Positions 1-6,707 are shown, counted from the first letter of the stretch. The stretch is 6,896 nucleotides of DNA from an uncultured Clostridia bacterium (GCA_947165115.1 CAMUZD010000088.1:1-6896); one strand, 5' to 3'. Numbers and translations are program-made. Notes: generated from the sequence alone by a model not told the origin.

Positions 1-1673
1 TGCAGGACATGGAGTTCACCGTCGAGAACGGCAAGCTCTACATGCTCCAGTGCCGTAACGGCAAGAGAACAGCTCCCGCTGCTCTTCAGATTGCCTGCGA
101 CCTTATCGACGAAGGTCACAAGACCGAAAAAGAAGCTGTCATGATGATCGATCCCAGAAACCTTGACACTCTTCTTCATCCCCAGTTTGACGCAAAAGCT
201 CTTAAAGAAGCTACTCCCATCGGCAAGGGACTCGGCGCTTCTCCCGGCGCTGCCTGCGGCAAGGTTGTTTTCACAGCCGACGACGCCGAAGCATGGAACG
301 CAAAGGGCGAGAAGGTAGTCCTTGTCCGTCTTGAGACTTCTCCCGAAGATATCACCGGCATGAAGGCTTCGCAGGGCATCCTGACCGTTCGCGGCGGTAT
401 GACCTCCCACGCAGCCGTTGTTGCCCGCGGCATGGGCACCTGCTGCGTTTCCGGATGCGGCGACATCAATATGGACGAAGAAAACAAGAAGTTCACCCTT
501 GCAGGCAAGACCTTCAATGAGGGCGACTATATTTCAATCGACGGCTCAACCGGCAATATCTATGACGGCATCATCCCCACCGTTGACGCCCAGATCGCCG
601 GCACATTCGGCAGAATCATGGCTCTCGCCGACAAATACCGCAAGCTCAAGGTCCGCACCAATGCCGACACTCCCGCAGACGCCAAGAAGGCGCGCGAGCT
701 CGGCGCAGAGGGCATCGGCCTTTGCCGTACAGAGCATATGTTCTTCGAGGCAGACAGAATCGCCGCTTTCCGCGAGATGATCTGCTCCGATACAGTTGAA
801 GAGAGAGAAGCTGCTCTTGAGAAGATTCTTCCCTATCAGCAGGGTGACTTCGAAAAACTCTATGAGGCTCTTGAAGGCAACCCCGTTACCATCAGATTCC
901 TCGATCCTCCTCTTCACGAGTTCGTTCCCACCACCGAAGACGAAATCAAGCTTCTCGCAGAGACTCAGGGCAAGAGCGTTGAGACCATCAAGGCCATCAT
1001 CTCCTCCCTCCACGAGTTCAACCCGATGATGGGTCACAGAGGCTGCCGTCTTGCAGTTACATATCCCGAAATCGCAAAGATGCAGACCAAGGCTGTCATC
1101 CGCGCGGCAATCAACGTTCAGAAGGCTCATCCCGACTGGACCGTCAAGCCCGAAATCATGATTCCGCTTGTATGCGAAATCAAGGAGCTCAAATTCGTCA
1201 AGAAGATCGTCGTTGAGACCGCTGACGCCGAAATCGCGGCAGCAGGCGCAGACCTCAAGTATGAAGTCGGCACAATGATTGAGATTCCCAGAGCGGCTCT
1301 CACCGCTGACGAGATTGCCAAAGAGGCAGACTTCTTCTGCTTCGGTACAAACGACCTTACTCAGATGACCTTCGGCTTCAGCCGTGACGACGCAGGCAAG
1401 TTCCTCGACGCTTACTATGATACCAAGATCTTTGAGAACGATCCGTTTGCAAAGCTCGACCAGGCCGGCGTAGGCAAGCTTATGGAGATGGCTATCTCGC
1501 TCGGCAAGCCCGTCAATCCCGCTCTTCACTGCGGTATCTGCGGCGAGCACGGCGGCGACCCGACATCCGTTGAGTTCTGCCACAAGATCGGCCTCGACTA
1601 TGTCTCCTGCTCACCCTTCAGAGTTCCCATCGCCCGCCTCGCAGCAGCGCAGGCAGCTATCGCCGAAGGCTGA
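1..1673 (+). CDS. ppdK: Pyruvate, phosphate dikinase, C-terminal part (5' end outside window)
   Basis: This enzyme interconverts pyruvate + ATP + phosphate and PEP + AMP + diphosphate in the cytosol; in fermentative Clostridia it often serves glycolysis. The frame is open from base 3 to the TGA at 1671-1673, so the ATG at 9 is an internal Met, not the start. About 556 residues are present of the usual roughly 875; the missing part is the N-terminal ATP-grasp region. Visible elements, in order: the end of the nucleotide-binding region (MLQCRNGKRT), the swivelling phosphohistidine domain with GGMTSHAAVVARG, whose catalytic His is codon 408-410, and the C-terminal TIM-barrel PEP/pyruvate domain with RTEHMFF, RFLDPPLHEF, GHRGCRL, GTNDLTQMTFGFSRDD and CGICGEHGGDP, whose second Cys (codon 1539-1541) is the expected general acid. 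All key residues seen are intact. The Thr two residues before the His is the site regulated by phosphorylation in plant PPDK; regulation here is unknown. Codon choice is strongly biased, as in a highly expressed gene. Confidence 0.98.
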   Translation, partial: QDMEFTVENGKLYMLQCRNGKRTAPAALQIACDLIDEGHKTEKEAVMMIDPRNLDTLLHPQFDAKALKEATPIGKGLGASPGAACGKVVFTADDAEAWNAKGEKVVLVRLETSPEDITGMKASQGILTVRGGMTSHAAVVARGMGTCCVSGCGDINMDEENKKFTLAGKTFNEGDYISIDGSTGNIYDGIIPTVDAQIAGTFGRIMALADKYRKLKVRTNADTPADAKKARELGAEGIGLCRTEHMFFEADRIAAFREMICSDTVEEREAALEKILPYQQGDFEKLYEALEGNPVTIRFLDPPLHEFVPTTEDEIKLLAETQGKSVETIKAIISSLHEFNPMMGHRGCRLAVTYPEIAKMQTKAVIRAAINVQKAHPDWTVKPEIMIPLVCEIKELKFVKKIVVETADAEIAAAGADLKYEVGTMIEIPRAALTADEIAKEADFFCFGTNDLTQMTFGFSRDDAGKFLDAYYDTKIFENDPFAKLDQAGVGKLMEMAISLGKPVNPALHCGICGEHGGDPTSVEFCHKIGLDYVSCSPFRVPIARLAAAQAAIAEG

Positions 1674-1717
1674 GTTCAGGTGCAGAAAGCGAACTGAAAT
1701 TCATAACGGCATAAACA

Positions 1718-1748
1718 AACTCCCCAATCTCACAGAGGTTGGGGAGTT
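1718..1748. terminator. Hairpin terminator between convergent ppdK and the minus-strand operon
   Basis: A 10-bp perfect stem (AACTCCCCAA at 1718-1727 with TTGGGGAGTT at 1739-1748) extends inward by up to four more pairs, one of them G-U, leaving a 3-base loop. On the plus strand it is followed after a few bases by TTTT at 1753-1756. On the minus strand it is followed by TTTGTTTAT. It lies 45 bases after the ppdK stop and 17 bases after the stop of the convergent phosphoesterase gene, so it probably serves both. The U-tracts are short on each side, so efficiency is a guess. Confidence 0.85.
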
Positions 1749-1765
1749 CTGCTTTTATAAAATTT

Positions 1766-2728
1766 TTATTCGCCCAGCGGGTATCTCATCTCGCAGAGCG
1801 TGCCGTCTTCCTCATCGTCGACGCGCCATTCGCCGCGGTAGAAATCCCTGCCGCGGACAAGAACTTCGTCATCATAGACCTCGACCTCGATGCCGATTCC
1901 GCTCTGCTTGTAGATTTCGCGGTCCTCGCCCGCAAGATGAGTCAGGCGGGGCAGATAGATTTCGGGGTAGCCGAGGTCATCGTGAAACGACCAGAAGAGG
2001 TAAAGAGGCATATGGGTATGCCCCACGAAGCTGAAAAGCGGATGATCCGAGGCGTATTCCGCGAGCATATCGATAAGGCGGTCTGTCTCATTGCCTTCGG
2101 CGTCAACCGCATAATTATCCGGATGATGCGAGAAGACGAATACGGGCTTACCGCCCTCCGCCGCCTCTGCGAGCAGCCCTTCGAGCCATTCATACTGCTC
2201 ATCGGAGATATAGAAATCATTGACGCTCTGCGTTTCGGGGCCGAGCACAATGAAATAATAGCCGTCTATCACTTCGTAGTAATACGGATGCTCAAGCTCT
2301 CTGCCGAAGAACGCTCCGGTATAGTCATACCAGCGGTTCTGAAGCGTCTCATAATCGCCCGAGCCGTTGCCGATATCGTGGTTGCCGACAACGGTCAGCA
2401 CCTTCTCGCCTTTGAGAATTGAAGAAACGGCGCCGTGAAAGAGCAGATTCTCGATATTCTGGCCGTTCATGGTGCTGTCGCCGAGGAAAACGACCGCGTC
2501 GTTGCCGCTCCTGTTCTTTTTCACATTCTGCAGGGAATTGGCAAATACCTTATAGCGCGGGAAATTGTTGCCCTCAATATGGCAGTCGGATAGGACCGTG
2601 AAATTGAATCTGCATTCTTCGGGGGATTCAACGTCGTATTCCGCGGTATTCATGCTCCCCGCCGCAATCAGCATGACAGCCGTTATCACAAACGCCGCAA
2701 TTTTCAGAAAAACCGATTTGAAAAACAT
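1766..2728 (-). CDS. Exported calcineurin-like metallophosphoesterase
   Basis: The product is 320 residues from the ATG at 2728. That start is preferred over an ATG eight codons upstream because AGGAG sits 7 bases before it, and the upstream one lies inside the preceding gene. Residues 1-29 have a lysine and a hydrophobic stretch (roughly 6-23) ending in small residues, with no lipobox Cys: a Sec signal peptide or N-terminal anchor, so it acts outside the membrane. The dinuclear metal site of the family is complete: D48-x-H50, GDSTMNG (D84), GNHD (N116, H117), FSHHP (H201) and GHTH (H237, H239). These folds hydrolyse phosphomono- or diesters; the substrate cannot be read from sequence. It is the last gene of a three-gene operon, starting 10 bases after the YitT-family gene stop, with its Shine-Dalgarno overlapping that TAG stop, which suggests translational coupling. 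The convergent hairpin at 1718-1748 follows. Confidence 0.93.
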   Translation of the reverse strand: MFFKSVFLKIAAFVITAVMLIAAGSMNTAEYDVESPEECRFNFTVLSDCHIEGNNFPRYKVFANSLQNVKKNRSGNDAVVFLGDSTMNGQNIENLLFHGAVSSILKGEKVLTVVGNHDIGNGSGDYETLQNRWYDYTGAFFGRELEHPYYYEVIDGYYFIVLGPETQSVNDFYISDEQYEWLEGLLAEAAEGGKPVFVFSHHPDNYAVDAEGNETDRLIDMLAEYASDHPLFSFVGHTHMPLYLFWSFHDDLGYPEIYLPRLTHLAGEDREIYKQSGIGIEVEVYDDEVLVRGRDFYRGEWRVDDEEDGTLCEMRYPLGE

Positions 2729-2738
2729 TTTCCCTCTC

Positions 2739-3629
2739 CTATTCTGTATCAACCGCTTTGATAATATCTGCGACCTCGCTTATGGTTATATATGCCTTGG
2801 GATCGACCGAATGCACTATATCTTTCATCTTCGTCACCTGGAAGCGGTTGACTACGAAATAGATAATCGCCTTTTCCTTCTGAGAATAACCTCCGCGGGC
2901 GGCGACCTGGGTAACTCCGCTGCCGAATGCTTCGCTGAGCTCAAGCCCGATTTCAACGGGCTTTGTCGTGACTATCATTGCGCATTTCGCGCGGTCAAAG
3001 CCCTCAACTATCGTATCCACGGTTTTCAGCGCCGCGACGCAGGTGACTATCGAATAAAGCGGCAGGGTCCAGCTGTGAATCACCGCTCCGCAGATAACAT
3101 AGAGGATTACATTATATATCATCATGAAGTTGCCGACGCTCAGGCCGAGACGCTTGGCGAAGATTACCGAGATAACCTCGATGCCGTCGACCGCGCCGCC
3201 GAAACGGATTGCGAGGCCGCTCCCCGCGCCCGAAATGACTCCGCCGAAAATGGCGCAGAGCAGCAGATCCTTGCCCGCAAGGGGAGACGCGATGCTGACA
3301 TCAACCGGCAGGATATCGGTTATCAGCCAGGCGCACAGAGCGTAAACGCCGACCGTCCATATCGAATAGACGGTGAAGGCGAGCCCCTGCCTGCGCAGGC
3401 CGTAAAGGAAAAGCGGGACATTCAGGGCAATCAGGAAGAACGAGAGGGGCAGGAATGCGGGCGTAATCTGTCCGAGCAGCATCGAGGTGCCGGACATTCC
3501 GCTGTCGTATAAATCGACCGGAGCGATGAATACCGTGACTCCTACCGCATAGATTATTCCCGCGAGAGTCAGCGCCGCGAAGTTTTTAAGCTTCAGCGAT
3601 TTCAGTTCTTCCCTGAGTTTCCCTTTCAT
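2739..3629 (-). CDS. YitT-family membrane protein with C-terminal DUF2179 domain
   Basis: The product is 296 residues, the usual size for the family. The start at 3629 has AAGGAAG a few bases upstream. Residues about 17-200 form the hydrophobic YitT_membrane (DUF161) part with five or so spans; typical elements are the IAPVDLYDSGMSG stretch after the first span, ALNVPLF near 68-74, and GGAVDGIEVISV before the later spans. Residues about 210-292 are the soluble DUF2179 domain, recognisable from FGSGVT, ARGGYSQKEKAIIYFVV and the ending ITISEVADII. DUF2179 has a PII-like ferredoxin-fold and is thought to bind small ligands, but the function and any transported substrate are not established. It is the middle gene of the operon, 10 bases after the anchored-protein gene and 10 bases before the phosphoesterase start. 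Confidence 0.93.
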   Translation of the reverse strand: MKGKLREELKSLKLKNFAALTLAGIIYAVGVTVFIAPVDLYDSGMSGTSMLLGQITPAFLPLSFFLIALNVPLFLYGLRRQGLAFTVYSIWTVGVYALCAWLITDILPVDVSIASPLAGKDLLLCAIFGGVISGAGSGLAIRFGGAVDGIEVISVIFAKRLGLSVGNFMMIYNVILYVICGAVIHSWTLPLYSIVTCVAALKTVDTIVEGFDRAKCAMIVTTKPVEIGLELSEAFGSGVTQVAARGGYSQKEKAIIYFVVNRFQVTKMKDIVHSVDPKAYITISEVADIIKAVDTE

Positions 3630-3639
3630 ATTCTCTTCC

Positions 3640-4269
3640 TTACTTTATCTCTATTCCCGTGACGTAAATTACCTCGCAGGCGCCGTCGCCGGTGTCATCG
3701 CGCGAGGTGCTCGAATTCCAGAGAAAATAGGTGCCGTCGGATTTTTCGCCCCTGACATCAACGAGATAGCCCGTGACGTGGACTACATCGCCGACTTTTA
3801 TCTGCATAATCTGAGATTTGATCGCATCCGTTGACGGAATCAGATGGTTGTTGGCGCTGTGGCGGTTGACTCCGCTCTCGCCGCCGACCGGCGAAAGTTC
3901 ATTTGCATCGTTTACATGCCAGTAATACCATCTGCCGCTCTGCGACCAGTGATAATTAATGCGGTCATTGTATTCCGCGACCTTGCCCCAGGCGAAGGCG
4001 ACATCCTTCGGAGCGATTCTGTCCTGAAGGGTATAGCCGCTGTATTTCTTCGTGCTGACCGCGAGCGCCGTCATATCATAGGACATCTTGTATTTGACGG
4101 AGACATCATATTCCGCCTCTTCGAATTCGGTTCCGCCGATCGCCGCAGACTGCTTGGGATCCGGCAGATTCGCAACGCTTCTGTTCGGATCGCCTGCGGG
4201 AGCCATTGATTTCCAGGCGAAGAAGCCGATCACGAGAAGCACGATTATTCCCAGTAAATATTTCTTCAT
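3640..4269 (-). CDS. Single-span membrane-anchored protein of unnamed family
   Basis: The product is 209 residues. The start is well supported by AAGGAGGG about 7 bases before the ATG. Residues 1-3 are MKK and 4-19 are hydrophobic, giving an uncleaved anchor or signal peptide with no lipobox, so the rest should face outside. A low-complexity linker (about 23-50) precedes a compact domain with a strikingly conserved look: SYDMTALAVSTKKY (63-76), APKDVAFAWG (86-95), SQSGRWYYWH (109-118), HSANNHLIP (137-145), IKVGDVVHVTGYLV (157-170) and WNSSTSRDDTGDGACE (184-199). The VGDVVHVTGYL stretch reads like OB-fold strands, but that is a guess. From memory, similar motif order occurs in uncharacterised short proteins of Proteobacteria; I know no function. 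It is the first gene of the envelope operon, with YitT-family and phosphoesterase genes downstream. Confidence 0.88.
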   Translation of the reverse strand: MKKYLLGIIVLLVIGFFAWKSMAPAGDPNRSVANLPDPKQSAAIGGTEFEEAEYDVSVKYKMSYDMTALAVSTKKYSGYTLQDRIAPKDVAFAWGKVAEYNDRINYHWSQSGRWYYWHVNDANELSPVGGESGVNRHSANNHLIPSTDAIKSQIMQIKVGDVVHVTGYLVDVRGEKSDGTYFLWNSSTSRDDTGDGACEVIYVTGIEIK

Positions 4270-4292
4270 TGTTATCCCTCCTTGCGTTTATT

Positions 4293-4321
4293 TTAATATA
4301 TTTTTGCGCGCGATATATTAA
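4293..4321. repeat. 9-bp perfect inverted repeat over the minus-strand promoter
   Basis: TTAATATAT (4293-4301) is matched by ATATATTAA (4313-4321) with an 11-base spacer that contains GCGCGC. The arms cover the predicted -10 and reach into the -35 of the minus-strand operon promoter, the position expected for a repressor operator. No regulator gene is adjacent apart from the DUF4364 gene in the divergent operon. AT-rich arms make a chance origin possible. Confidence 0.4.
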
Positions 4322-4324
4322 CAA
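4295..4324 (-). promoter_or_regulatory. Candidate sigma-A promoter of the minus-strand operon
   Basis: Read on the minus strand, TTGTTA (4324-4319) and TATATT (4300-4295) are separated by 18 bases, placing transcription start near 4288, about 20 bases before the ATG and just upstream of the AAGGAGGG. The -10 has one mismatch to TATAAT and the -35 two to TTGACA. The region is AT-rich, so chance matches are possible. Confidence 0.45.
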
Positions 4325-4349
4325 ATATTAAATTTTGGCGATATTCATA

Positions 4350-4378
4350 TTGAAGCGCCCGGCGAATTATGATATATT
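4350..4378 (+). promoter_or_regulatory. Candidate sigma-A promoter of the plus-strand operon
   Basis: TTGAAG (4350-4355) and TATATT (4373-4378) are separated by exactly 17 bases, with two mismatches and one mismatch to consensus. Transcription would start near 4385, leaving a short leader of about 22 bases before the ATG at 4407. The leader holds GAAGGGCGGG, a weak Shine-Dalgarno match. This is the only good candidate between the divergent operons on this strand. Confidence 0.55.
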
Positions 4379-4406
4379 TATTATGTGAACGAAGGGCGGG
4401 ATAATT

Positions 4407-4913
4407 ATGAGGGTTGATAAGATTTATCTGGATATGGACGGCGTGCTCGCCGATTTCAACCGGGGCGTCGCCGAATTATGCGGTTTTCCTCCCCCGCTCA
4501 AGCAGGATGAAGACCCCGCCTACGACGATCTCATGTGGGACGAGGTCAAGAAAATCCCGCATTTTTACGATAAGCTGGAGCTCATGCCCGGCGCGAAGGA
4601 AATGTTTGACCAGCTGTATGACAAATACGGCGATAAATGCGAAATCCTCACGGGCATTCCCGGCCCGAGGCGCGGGCTCTCGGATGTCGCGGAGGATAAA
4701 ATCAAATGGGTGCGCCGCCTGCTCTCGCAGGATATAGTTGTAAATACGGTCCGCAGGGCGGAGAAAAGGGGGTTTGCAAAGGGCGAGGGATGTATTCTCA
4801 TTGACGACCTTGAATCGACAATCACGGCCTGGAACGCTCTCGGCAGCACCGGAATTCTCCACACAAGCGCTGAAGAAACAATGAAAATCCTCGCGGATAC
4901 GGGGATTATATAA
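4407..4913 (+). CDS. HAD-superfamily 5'(3')-deoxyribonucleotidase-like phosphatase
   Basis: The product is 168 residues and matches the small bacterial 5' nucleotidase, deoxy (NT5C-type) family, which removes phosphate from (deoxy)nucleoside monophosphates. HAD motif I is LDMDGVLADF, with D9 as nucleophile and D11 as acid/base. A small cap follows (about 20-60). Motif II is ILTGIP with T82. The motif III Lys is probably K98 or K100 in EDKIKWVRR, and the acidic motif IV is ILIDD (D133, D134), followed by ITAWNALGSTGILH, also typical. The core is complete, so it should be active; the nucleotide preferred cannot be read. The start is set by the ORF and the GGGCGGG upstream. It is the first gene of the plus-strand operon; 19 bases separate it from the preferred start of the next gene. 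Confidence 0.88.
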   Translation: MRVDKIYLDMDGVLADFNRGVAELCGFPPPLKQDEDPAYDDLMWDEVKKIPHFYDKLELMPGAKEMFDQLYDKYGDKCEILTGIPGPRRGLSDVAEDKIKWVRRLLSQDIVVNTVRRAEKRGFAKGEGCILIDDLESTITAWNALGSTGILHTSAEETMKILADTGII

Positions 4914-4932
4914 ACCAAATCGGGTGATAATC

Positions 4933-5463
4933 ATGAAAACGGTAAGAAAGATTCTCTTCTTTTTCTGGCAGTTTACATACGGCCTGCTTCAGAATATACT
5001 GGGCCTTGTAATGCTCGCAATCTATAAATCAAGAGGCTGTGAGAGCGAATGGTATCACAACGCGCTCGTCACTTATATAGAGAAGAAAAACTTCGGCGGC
5101 GTGAGCCTCGGAATGTTTATATTCATCAATAAGAATATCACCGGCGACAAGCGCCACGATACAAGAATCCACGAATACGGCCACACCGTGCAGACGATGA
5201 TTCTCGGGCCCGCCTGGCTCTTTATCATCGCGCTCCCGTCGGTTATCTGGTGCGGTCTTCCCGCTCTGTGCAAGCTCAGGAAAAAGAAGAATATATCTTA
5301 CTACTGGCTCTATTGCGAGGGATGGGCAAATCTCTGCGGTCTCTATGGCACGAAGGAGAAATTCCTGACCGAGGAATGCCGCGAGAGAGGCCGCTACGGC
5401 AAGCCGATAAACCCGCATTTCAATAAGAGAAAAGACATTAAAGGCAGAAAGAGAAACAAATAA
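4933..5463 (+). CDS. Small membrane protein with HEYGH metalloprotease-like motif
   Basis: The product is 176 residues from the ATG at 4933; a GTG at 4924 would add three residues, but the GGGTGAT covering that GTG reads better as the Shine-Dalgarno. The N-terminus is hydrophobic (about 7-31, one long or two short spans) and a second hydrophobic hairpin lies at about 92-113. Between them is R78-I-H-E-Y-G-H84-T-V-Q, an HExxH zinc-site motif, and after the second hydrophobic part Y-C-E129-G-W-A-N133, whose Glu could be a third metal ligand as in gluzincin peptidases. The tail (after about 165) is strongly basic and lysine-rich. I recall HEYGHTxQ proteins as uncharacterised membrane proteins of Firmicutes and Bacteroidetes; peptidase activity is not shown. 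It may instead be a non-catalytic relative. It is the second gene of the operon, and its TAA overlaps the next ATG by one base. Confidence 0.85.
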   Translation: MKTVRKILFFFWQFTYGLLQNILGLVMLAIYKSRGCESEWYHNALVTYIEKKNFGGVSLGMFIFINKNITGDKRHDTRIHEYGHTVQTMILGPAWLFIIALPSVIWCGLPALCKLRKKKNISYYWLYCEGWANLCGLYGTKEKFLTEECRERGRYGKPINPHFNKRKDIKGRKRNK

Positions 5464-6005
5464 TGGATTACGATTCAAATGCTTTTATCCAGGGTGTCTC
5501 CCCGGGAGGTCTGCGCAACACGGCGCAGATAAAACTGCTTGTTGAATATCTTGTTTCGCGTCTTGACGAGCCGCTGACGGCGGATGTCGCGGTCGAGGCG
5601 CTGACAAAACACATGCTCGCGAATTATTTTGAATCCGTGCAGGCGGTTGACGAGCTTGTCGCAAACGGCTCTCTGATGCGCGATGAAAACGGAGTTCTCT
5701 CCCTGACCGAAAAGGGCAGGAGAACGCTCGCCGAAATAGGCGGAGAGCTGCCCGCTTCCGTTCGCGAGAGAGCGCTCGCCGATGCCGCGGCAGTTCAGAT
5801 GCGCAAAAAGCTCGAGGGCACGACCGAGGCGAAAATCGAGCAGACCGATGACGGATACAATGTAACCTGCAAGGTGCTCCACAAGGAGAAAGTGCTTCTT
5901 TCGGTCACTCTCCACGCCGTCGACTATGAGCAGGCGGAGAAGATTCAGGAAGCATTCAACAACGACCCTGCGGGCATCTACGGCTCGATAATTTCACTTT
6001 TTTAA
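5463..6005 (+). CDS. DUF4364-family winged-helix protein
   Basis: The product is 180 residues, the usual size of DUF4364. Residues about 20-92 look like a winged helix-turn-helix: helix AQIKLLVEYLVSRL, then TADVAVEALTKH, the NYFESVQAVDELVANGSL recognition-helix region, and a wing ending LTEKGRRTLAEIG. Residues about 100-180 are an alpha/beta domain ending AGIYGSIISLF, the typical DUF4364 C-terminus. The fold suggests DNA binding and transcription control, but no target is known. The ATG at 5463 overlaps the previous stop (TAATG) and only a weak purine run precedes it, so translation is probably coupled by termination-reinitiation. The next gene, araD, starts 12 bases after its stop. It is a possible regulator of its own operon or of the divergent one. 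Confidence 0.85.
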   Translation: MDYDSNAFIQGVSPGGLRNTAQIKLLVEYLVSRLDEPLTADVAVEALTKHMLANYFESVQAVDELVANGSLMRDENGVLSLTEKGRRTLAEIGGELPASVRERALADAAAVQMRKKLEGTTEAKIEQTDDGYNVTCKVLHKEKVLLSVTLHAVDYEQAEKIQEAFNNDPAGIYGSIISLF

Positions 6006-6017
6006 CCGAGGTATGTT

Positions 6018-6707
6018 ATGCTTGAGAAATTAAAGGAAGAAGTTTACAAGGCGAATCTCGACCTTGTCAGTTATAAGCTCGTGCTCTTTACCTGGGGCAA
6101 TGTTTCGGGCATCGACCGCGAGAGCGGACTGATGGTAATAAAGCCCTCGGGCGTTGACTACGGAAAGCTCACGCCCGCCGATATGGTCGTTATGTCGCTC
6201 GACGGCAAAAAGGTTGAAGGAGAGCTCAACCCCTCCTCCGATACGCCGACTCATCTTGAATTATACAGGCGCTTCCCCGAAATCGGGGGCGTTGCGCATA
6301 CGCACTCAACCTTCGCGGTCGCATTCGCTCAGGCGGGCAGCGAAATTCAGCCCTACGGCACGACTCACGCGGACTTCGCCTACGGCGCAATTCCCTGCAC
6401 CCGCGATCTGACGCGAGCCGAAATCGAGGAGGAATATGAGCTCAATACCGGCAGGGTTATCGCCGACTGGTTTGAGAGCAGAAATATCGATTACAATGCT
6501 GTCCCCGCAGTGCTCGTCCATTCGCACGGGCCGTTCACCTGGGGAAAGAACGCGGACGCCGCCGCAAAAAACAGCGCGATTCTCGAAGAGGTGGCAAAGA
6601 TGGCGTATCTGAGCGAGCAGCTCGGCGCCGCGCCCGCAAGCCAGGCTATCCGCAAGAAACACTATATGAGAAAACACGGCCCGAACGCATACTACGGGCA
6701 GAAATAA
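6018..6707 (+). CDS. araD: L-ribulose-5-phosphate 4-epimerase
   Basis: This cytosolic enzyme converts L-ribulose 5-phosphate to D-xylulose 5-phosphate, the last step feeding L-arabinose (and, by other routes, ascorbate-type sugars) into the pentose phosphate pathway. The product is 229 residues against 231 for E. coli AraD and matches along its whole length. Visible class II aldolase/epimerase elements are TWGNVSG (25-31), the phosphate-binding KPSGV (42-46), SSDTPTH (D75), GGVAHTHST (H94, H96), the catalytic-type D119, VHSHGPF (H168, H170) and the terminal NAYYGQ with the Tyr pair at 225-226. The zinc ligands H94, H96 and H170 are present. GAGG lies 7 bases before the start. It is the fourth and last gene of the operon; araA and araB are not in the window, and close relatives (ulaF, sgbE) share these motifs, so the sugar pathway served is not certain. 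Confidence 0.95.
   Translation: MLEKLKEEVYKANLDLVSYKLVLFTWGNVSGIDRESGLMVIKPSGVDYGKLTPADMVVMSLDGKKVEGELNPSSDTPTHLELYRRFPEIGGVAHTHSTFAVAFAQAGSEIQPYGTTHADFAYGAIPCTRDLTRAEIEEEYELNTGRVIADWFESRNIDYNAVPAVLVHSHGPFTWGKNADAAAKNSAILEEVAKMAYLSEQLGAAPASQAIRKKHYMRKHGPNAYYGQK

Noticed and set aside
546..1583. A 345-codon open frame on the minus strand inside ppdK
   Set aside because: It is exactly antisense to the conserved ppdK coding frame, its product resembles nothing I know, and it has no good ribosome binding site. Strong codon bias in a gene commonly leaves an open antisense frame.
1739..2422. A 227-codon open frame on the plus strand opposite the metallophosphoesterase
   Set aside because: It is the antisense shadow of a gene with every metal-site motif intact, and it begins inside the terminator hairpin.
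2729..2752. An upstream ATG extending the metallophosphoesterase by eight residues
   Set aside because: The extension lies inside the end of the YitT-family gene and lacks a ribosome site, while AGGAG is well placed for the ATG at 2728, which directly begins the signal peptide.
2565..3512. A 315-codon open frame on the plus strand opposite the YitT-family gene
   Set aside because: It overlaps clear coding sequence for YitT/DUF2179 and the start of the phosphoesterase; its translation is polar, low in pattern and unlike any family.
4270..4406. A possible riboswitch or small RNA in the divergent intergenic region
   Set aside because: The predicted leaders are only about 20 bases on each side and the region has no structured element or terminator; promoters and the inverted repeat account for it.
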